64,000 nt of DNA from contig WEDG01000842.1 of NCBI GenBank assembly GCA_017591395.1, positions 17,267-81,266 on the forward strand, in the 5' to 3' direction. Source of the stretch: Schistocephalus solidus. Lineage: Eukaryota; Platyhelminthes; Cestoda; Diphyllobothriidea; Diphyllobothriidae. Shown piece after piece: positions 57,467 through 64,000 of the stretch. Every line of letters begins with the position of its first letter. The stretch's first letter is position 1. Both the position numbers and the translations under genes were made by a program. The notes below the pieces were generated by a model that made no database searches, had not been told where the DNA came from, and was given only the letters and a program-made list of their open reading frames with translations.

Positions 57467-59035
57467 GGACTGTTGCCGTTCCTCCTCTGCACACCACGCC
57501 GTGATCTTTCGACGCCATTGCGCCTCTTTGTGCATTCCTTGCTTGCCTCCAAGGTCACTTTTCAGCCGTTTGGCCTTACTCCTCTCCTGTGGACTTAGGC
57601 CCGTGTCCAGGCGCATCGCCTCCCTTTTTTCTTGAATTTGTCAGCTGTCCCCTCTCGAAGCCTCCCTGTTCCTTCTATGGATCTTCATTCCGCCTGTAGG
57701 GTTGTCAGCTCGGTGTATCTACTGCCTTACAACCTGATTCTTTTCTTTATCCGAAATACTCAATCCTCAGTGAGCGGATCTCTAACCTTGGTTTTTTTTT
57801 GTTACGTTTCCTGTACAGAGCAGGTCGCTTTTGGGCGATGCAAATAGTCAGCCCGAACGGTAACTGAAATTCTGAAATGCAATGCCTGATGAAAGTTCGT
57901 CTTCGCTACTAGTAGTCCGCTTGAAGCCTGCTCTCGTATTCTCTTACATGCATTTCCAATAGATTCTTAGTCCCCTATGAGGAGTTTTTCGATCATTTTG
58001 TTTAGGTCACCTATTTTTTGAGTACATGACAAGGGTGCGGCTGGTGGTTCATCACTCCAACGCAATGTGGGTTTGGGTTTGAGCTAGAATACCTGGAGAG
58101 CTTGAATAAAGTCCTGTCTATAGATGACGCAATCGGTTAACCTTATGACTGCTGGCTCTTTTTTCGCAGAAATTCTCCAGTGTACGACTTTGAGGGTTCG
58201 CATCGGTGTCATGTAGATGACTGGAGAGCTTTGATTAACATCTACTAGTTGATTTCTGTCAACCAATCGGGAAATGATTGCCCTTGAGCCTCGATCCAGC
58301 CGAGCAGGATAGTGCTATCGCGTCTCTCCTGGTGTGTACCTAGTCGTTCGACTATTATGATCTCTGGTGTAACAGCTAGGTTTAGACATCGACGACATTA
58401 CAGTCCTTCCCTTTCCGCCTGACCTTATAGATCGATCCTCTCTTTCATAGCGTCTATTCAGGCCTAAACAGTTTTCCCCATCCCCTTGGGTTGCCCGTTT
58501 TTCGTCTAGTACTACCATTCCATAATGATTTCGATGGTGCATGCTCGAAACCGCGCTTGTGCCAACTTCTATTTCCCGAGTTTTCCGTCTGTAAAATCCC
58601 TGTATTTGAATTGATGCAAATTACATGTTGCGTTTGCATCGACTGGAGTTCGCAAACTTAATTTTTTCCGTCTAACTAAGCGCTTGCTTTCGAATGTATC
58701 ACAATTTGATTCTTCAGCTAAAATCCTATCCATGAGTCACTGAGGGTAATATAAACCTAATCCTTCACAAAAACGTGGATCCTAATCATCGGTAAAATTC
58801 GGGAGGCCACTTCATTTCGTACGTTGGCCAGCGCCAAAGCATGTGATACTTATCAAGTCGGCTGCTAGCACAATTTAGCCGCACATTCAAGGTTCGCGAA
58901 CATATGCCCTCTCTTACTGCGTTAAAGTTAACTTGAATGGTAACCCCTGGGCCAGTAATACCTAGAATTGCCGCTAGGGATGCCTTGTAGGGCCGCCTAA
59001 ACAGCACACGGGAATAGTAAACTTCCAGAATACAT
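57467..59035. other. 3' flank of ARL5, unassigned
   Basis: Should begin with the ARL5 3' UTR. I saw no AATAAA on the plus strand in the first ~400 bases. A weak internal duplication lies around 58,090-58,260 (acctggagagcttgaataaa and gactggagagctttgattaa). No gene recognised. Confidence 0.35.
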
Positions 59036-59039
59036 GTGG

Positions 59040-59215
59040 TTTTGCGCTAAAATTAGGCTAGGGTTAGGTTGAAGTTTGGGGTCAAGGTGGGCGTTGGGGG
59101 TTAGGGTTAAGTATTGGGCTTCATGTTAACTAGGTTGCAGGTTTCGAGTATGGCTAGGGTTAAGAGTAAGGATATAATTTGATTTTATGTTAGGGTTAAG
59201 AAGCGGAAGTATTTA
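59040..59215 (+). repeat. Degenerate telomere-like (TTAGGG-related) patch
   Basis: Several scattered TTAGGG/TAGGGTT words (ttaggctagggttaggtt, gggggttagggttaag, ggctagggttaagag, atgttagggttaag) within 180 bases. They are separated by unrelated sequence. TTAGGG is the animal telomere unit. Confidence 0.5.
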
Positions 59216-60900
59216 TCCTTCCTGAGGGTTACCGCCGGGCCAGATATTTTAAGTGCGTAGGACGGGTCCTATTCTCATGTCCTGTCTAGGCGGCCGTACA
59301 AGGCATACCTGCCCACAGCTTCGATCAAGGGCTGATTTTGCTTTTATTCTACCACTCCATCAGCCATACAAGACATCCTTACAAAATTGTCTACTAACCG
59401 TAGATAGAGGACAATAGAAAGGCGAAAGATGGGCAGCTAAAAACTTACATTCGCATAATGTTGGGCAATGGTGCACTGCAAAGTTTCTGATTAAGGGGGT
59501 GGTTATAATCCTCCCTTTGCTAATGGCTTTGGAAGTACGATAAAACACGGCCTTTTGCATGTTTTCGCAGTTCTGGTTTATGATTAGTTCATACGCATTT
59601 GATATGCCTGTTGCCCTCAAAGCTCCTTTATTCTAAGTGGCGAATCATTCTCCGCGCCCAGCAAACGCGATGCCATTTTGGGGGCATAGTTCTGTCTTTT
59701 TAGGCAGGACTTCATCGAAGGTCCCGCTTGACGAATTACTGAGCTCGGCAAGTAGGGTTCGCTAGAATCATGTCGGTTCCAGCCACCTCTGATGCTAACA
59801 AGACGTAAGCAAGCGGCTGACGTAAATCAGTAACCGTCAGAGTGTGTACTTTCTCACGAAACTGTGGCGCTTGGTGTCGTCCATTATTTATAATAAATTC
59901 ATGGTACGCAGATAAATGGGGCGGGGGACGCTTATAAGGCATGATGTAGCTTATACACGGTCAATTCAGCCGAACTCATTAAAGACAGTATGGCATTTGC
60001 TTGTCCATAATAATTGAAAAGTTGTGCAGTGGCTCGAGGTAAGAATAGATTGCATATCAGTTAGCCTTCATACCTTTCTTTTATTAGGGTATATTCTATG
60101 CGCCCCTGATGACGGTCTACCGCGCTGAATGTTTTTTTGTCTCGGCCGGAAGCAGCATGCAGAGGGCTAGCAGTGATTGGATGAGGACATCGACTGGAGG
60201 GATTGAAAGTCTAGTGCTGATCTTTGGGGTAAATCTCATATCCGGTGGGAGGAGAAACGCGCTCTTGGAGATTTTGTGCTCAGACATTATGGGATATTCT
60301 ACCCGATCTCAGGCAGCAACTATTTAAATAATATCTTCTTCTGGATATACGTCCTACCTTAACCAAGCGCGCTCGCACGCGCGCGTAATTCATTTGCGAA
60401 GTTTGTAGTATATTTGCAGAGTGGTGCATTCTCCCCTCGGACTCTTGCCCAGAAACCCTTAGACTCTCCCCTCCTTTCAGCTACTTTGAACTGTTTACTA
60501 ATTCAGGGTTGTGGCACGAAAAAGCAGGCCTCCTCCTGCTACGCGAACACTCGGTACTGCCGCCCAAATTTGCATCATGCTGGGTCTCATCAGTGACTCA
60601 AGAAAGTCCGCAACACTATCGTCCCATGGGATTCATATGGTTTTTGCCCATGTTCTGATAATTATTGGGCTTTGTTCATCCAAAGCCTGACTGAGTGAAC
60701 CTTTCCAAGTTTAATTACGATCTTCATGCAGACATCCATTTAACCAGCTTTGTGCGTTTTTTCGAAGTAATTACCTTCGTCTAACACTGATTGTCGAGGC
60801 TGTCCGTGTATTAAAATTGTCTGATTGATTCGCACTCCCTAGGATCATATCCATATTTTATTTGCCGTTTTATCAGCCTGTTAAATTAATTAGGGCTCGT
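59216..60900. other. Unassigned intergenic stretch
   Basis: No gene or known repeat recognised. Short frames at 59,360, 60,109 and 60,414 have no family signature. Confidence 0.35.
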
Positions 60901-60904
60901 CAGC

Positions 60905-61195
60905 AAGTCGAACGCTGACGCAGCCTGAATTAGACGGAGAATCGTTTTCTATCTAATGTATCTAAACTGTCACCTGCAAACTGGAGAAGTCTGTTACGAG
61001 GTGGTTCTGTAATATTTTAAGATGACGAACTAAGAGCTTGATTAATGTCTATATTAGCCGTTTTGGCTCGTAAGGGCGCATCAACATGTGGCTACAGGTC
61101 GAAAGCTGACGCAGACTGGATTATATGGTCTGTCGTCTTCTATCTGTTACGTAAAAATTGCTACCAGTTAACTGGAGAATGCCTATCGCAGCAGG
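60905..61195 (+). repeat. Diverged ~95-base direct duplication
   Basis: aagtcgaacgctgacgcagc (60,906) and aggtcgaaagctgacgcaga (61,097) begin two stretches. Both then run tggattatatgg/tgaattagacgg, ttctatct and aactggaga(a)-like words at matching spacing. Function unknown. Confidence 0.45.
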
Positions 61196-61691
61196 CTAAG
61201 CTGATAGGGGAGGCCCTGGCCGCTACAACCTTCTGGCCCGGTTCCGCAGAGGGAGTTAAGAAGTGGGACGCCACTTAGGAGGATAGTTTATTCTGTACAG
61301 AACTATCGCAGAAGGGGTTGGATGAAGTGGGTTGCCGGACGAGGGCACATCCAGTCGCCGCGTCTGTGACGTCCCCAAATATGTGTGACCATGCGGTCGT
61401 CACAGGGCATCCAGCGAGGCCAGATGCGAGTCTGTCTTGAAGATGATTGGCCGATGTACACAGCCAGGATTGTCAAGGGCCAGACAACCACTGGTGCGCA
61501 CGTGCATGTAGACGCGAGAGGTTCGGCGTTCAGCATGGGCTAGTTGGTCCTATATTACGTGAAAGGGACCAATTAGGAGATTAATTGAGGACATTCTTAC
61601 CGGCATGAACCAGGTAAGATTTAATTTACACCAGAACAAAGATTGGGGCCTACAAATAAGATCACTTTCCAGAACTGGCAATGACATAAAA
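61196..61691. other. Unassigned stretch
   Basis: GC-balanced, with no recognised domain in any frame. Borders the LINE-Z array. Confidence 0.3.
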
Positions 61692-61856
61692 AACGCGTGT
61701 CTCCTTTTACTAGTCTCAAAGCGGACCGGAATCCTCGGCATCAACGCCACGCTAAGGTAACTACAACTGCAGTAGAGCTGCCACCTCATTAGGGTGGATG
61801 ACGAGTGATTACCAAATGCCTTTTCGACAGAGATGTCGCTAGAGGTCACGTGCCAG
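61692..61856 (+). mobile_element. LINE-Z RT C-terminal fragment
   Basis: aaagcggaccggaatcctcg onward reads ERTGILGINATL, then the region matching LRWSGHLVRMDD...LPKRLFYGDV, with stops and frameshifts. It ends abruptly at CACGTGCCAG, where the 408-base block begins. Confidence 0.6.
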
Positions 61857-62264
61857 GTGTTGTGGCACGCCCAGGGGCGGCTCCGCCCGCGCCAATCACC
61901 TGCGCCCTCTCCCGCCTCCGTTCATCTTGACTCTGTGATGGCTACGAATTCAGGTGGGGGATAAGGAGAGAGTGCGGTAGATGCAGCGCCAGTCTAATAC
62001 CACTTTAAACTAAATCACGTGCAAGGCAGCGTCCCTGCATCACCCTTCCGTGGAGGATACGGTGAACATCGTCGAAATCGACGGTCGAACACTAGAGTGT
62101 GTACTCATTATAGGTAGCATCACACATATAGTATTTGGTCACTCCATCTTTCTCGTATAGGTGGTGAATGCTCCTGTGGCCGCCTCTAGTTAGTACCCAG
62201 TCTCACCTGTGGCTCCTCGAAGCTGGTTCTTCAGAGCGGCCACACCCCGGGAAACCGCCACGAC
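61857..62264 (+). repeat. 408-base direct repeat block, first copy
   Basis: Starts GTGTTGTGGCACGCCCAGGG. It contains the R1 3' half (cactttaaactaaatcacgt, gtccctgcatcacccttccg), then an extra segment with GTATTTGGTCACTCCATCTT, CACCTGTGGCTCCTCGAAGC and AGAGCGGCCACACC, ending ACCGCCACGAC. The second copy at 63,011-63,417 has the same start and end and roughly 90% identity by eye. Confidence 0.8.
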
Positions 62265-63010
62265 ACGGAAGTCCTGGAGTGGACCAGAATCCTCAGCATC
62301 CACGCCATGCTGACGCAAGTGTAACTGCGATGGAGTGGCCACCTGGTAAGTATGAACGACGAGTGACTACCCAAACGACTTTTCTATGGAGATGTCGCTG
62401 TAGGTGCTCACCGACAGGGAGGTCAAAAACGACGCTACAAGGACACTTTGAAGAAATCGCTGAAGCAACTTCAAATCAACACGGTGACCTGGGAGGACCT
62501 CGCCCAGGATAGATTGGCATGGAGAAAATCCGTGAAGACTGGTTCAGCAATCAATGAGGCCAACCGGATCGCAACCGCCAAGCCCAAAAGCGTGGCACGA
62601 AAGTCACCAGTGCCCCGGACCAACACCGTCGATGCCCAGGTCCTTCCAACACGCACGCGCTGTCAACGCATCTTCCGCGCGCGAATGTGCCTGGTTAGAC
62701 ATCTTCGGACACAATGCACCAACAATCCGACAATTCCAACTTCTACGTCAAATTTTGCCAACTCTCCTTCGGACTCCCCCACCTTCACTCCTGGAATCAA
62801 TTCCATTACTCCCACCATCATAGAGACCACATCTCACTACTCATCACCTGTTACCCCCACCAACTCCAACACCACCGCCTTCGCCTTCACTACCGCCACC
62901 ACTACCATCAGCGATGAGGACTCTCTCCTAAACTATCCTCAAAGCGACCGCACATTCACCTCAAGCGCCGGCCTGGTCGGTCACTTGCGAATCCATCGTA
63001 CAGAGACTGG
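62265..63010 (+). mobile_element. LINE-Z: RT C-terminus and zinc-finger region
   Basis: ACGGAAGTCCTGGAGTGGAC begins the RT block TEVLERT-like. After frameshifts a long frame (62,448 on) reads KKSLKQLQINTVTWEDLAQD, RLAWRKSVKTGSAINEANRI, then a finger TRCQRIFRARMCLVRHLRTQ-C lacking its first cysteine. A Thr/Ser/Pro-rich spacer and a last finger YPQSDRTFTSSAGLVGHLRI-H, which has lost both cysteines, follow. This shows directly that the fingers are fused to the RT C-terminus. The frame runs into the second 408-base block. Confidence 0.8.
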
Positions 63011-63417
63011 GTGTGGTGGCACGCCCAGGGGTGGCTCCGGCCGCGCCAGTCAACTGCATCCTCTCCCATCTCCGGTCTTCTTGACTCTGTCTTGACACCG
63101 GGCTCAGGTGGGGGAGGAGGAGAGATTGTGGTAGATGCAGCGCCAGTCTAATATCACTTTAAACTATATCACGTGCAAGTCACCGTCCCTGCATCACCCT
63201 TCCGTGGAGGATACGGTGAACATAGTCGAATCGATGGTCGAACACTCGAGGGTGTACTAATTATAGGTAGCATCACACAGATAGTATTTGGTCACTCCAT
63301 CTTTCTCGTATAGGTGGTGAATGCTCCTGTGGATGCCTCTAGTTAGTACCCAGTCTCACCTGTGGCTCCTCGAAGCTGGTTCTTCAGAGCGGCCACACAC
63401 CGGTTAACCGCCACGAC
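63011..63417 (+). repeat. 408-base direct repeat block, second copy
   Basis: Starts GTGTGGTGGCACGCCCAGGG directly after CAGAGACTGG of the finger region and ends TTAACCGCCACGAC. Same internal order as 61,857-62,264. Confidence 0.8.
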
Positions 63418-64000
63418 CGGTGGTCTTAGGCAGGTGAGGGTCTCCGTTGTTGTGTGTCTCCACACCCGGTAAGTCTGCTCCCTTCCCCCTGATTTTCTGC
63501 CTCTCCCGTCCTCCCTGTATCCCCTATCCCCTCCGACTTCTAATCTTTCCCCTTCTCTTGACCTTCTTTCCACCTCTCTCGCTCTCCTCTCCTTTACTCT
63601 TACTTTATCCCTTATCCCTCGCTCCTCACCCTTCCCTCCTCTCCAACGGTTGAAAAAGTTCTACTGTGAGGGCGACATGCACTCACGTAGGCGGCTCAGG
63701 TGAATCGGTTGCTCTTTCACTTACCCAAATCGTGAACCGTAGCGGACTTCAGTAGCCGCCTTGGATGACTAAGCAGTCCTATTTCGAGACAGCACTGTTT
63801 AATCCCTCGCGGGGGAAGGGGCTAGAAAAGGTGCCCTAAGCAAATGCTGAGTCACATCACAGCTGCAGCAGACCGCGGCTAGCAGACTAAAATTACATGC
63901 GGTCGAAGAACTCTAAAATATATCAAAAACCCCTTTCCAAATCCCCTCCAACGTACACTCCGAGGTACCTCCCGGACTGCTCAAGTGAGCTTGCTCACTC
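63418..64000. other. Polypyrimidine stretch and unassigned right end
   Basis: Positions 63,475-63,648 are strongly C/T-rich on the plus strand (for example ctgcctctcccgtcctccct). After 63,650 there is no recognised feature up to the window edge. Confidence 0.5.

Noticed and set aside
62168..63095. Possible host zinc-finger transcription factor
   Set aside because: The fingers are continuous with RT C-terminal sequence, lack cysteines in several places, and recur with the same retroelement order elsewhere in the window.
61857..63417. LTR retrotransposon with 408-base LTRs
   Set aside because: The interior is LINE RT C-terminus plus fingers. There is no gag, protease, integrase, primer-binding site or polypurine tract, and the block itself contains a LINE 3' UTR repeat.

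Overview
This window reads as flatworm DNA, most likely from a pseudophyllidean (diphyllobothriid) tapeworm. It has two intron-rich eukaryotic small-GTPase genes in a sea of decayed non-LTR retrotransposons. One retrotransposon family, a LINE whose reverse transcriptase ends in C2H2 fingers (CPHC...FTxRIGLVGHLRIH), is one I associate with Schistocephalus, Spirometra and Dibothriocephalus. That assignment comes from memory of the family, not from a search.

Real genes. (1) A Rab8/10/13-family GTPase lies on the minus strand at 10218-25093. It has six exons, 204 codons and a CKLF prenylation box. All exon phases join cleanly, and a 44-base intron sits beside introns of up to 7.7 kb. (2) An ARL5-type Arf-like GTPase lies on the plus strand at 53240-57466. 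It has four exons and 178 codons. Two introns are 44 and 46 bases, and the third is 3.6 kb and filled with mobile DNA. I found no other convincing host gene.

Layout. 0-8.4 kb: remains of the zinc-finger LINE (LINE-Z), its 3' UTR repeat (called R1 here) and the first copies of a tRNA-derived SINE. 8.9-9.3 kb: a long homopurine tract. 10-25 kb: the Rab gene, whose introns hold only old R1 fragments and microsatellites. 26-46.5 kb: a dense graveyard of CR1-like LINEs on both strands. One element is inserted inside another (29.7-31.4 kb inside 28.1-32.6 kb). 46.5-53.2 kb: mostly featureless AT-rich DNA with SINE copies. 53.2-57.5 kb: ARL5, whose third intron contains a Penelope-like element with a GIY-YIG domain and a hammerhead-ribozyme remnant, long TA tracts, an inverted SINE pair and an antisense R1. 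57.5-61.7 kb: largely unassigned DNA with a degenerate telomere-like patch. 61.7-64 kb: two head-to-tail LINE-Z units, each ending in the same ~408-base block.

How things fit together. The two GTPases are independent trafficking genes on opposite strands, about 28 kb apart. Almost everything else is retroelement debris. The most interesting signal is in the SINE family. Its conserved 3' body folds as a hammerhead-like ribozyme (CTGATGA core, small stem II, GAAA, a palindromic stem III and a 6-bp stem I) directly downstream of a tRNA-like promoter.
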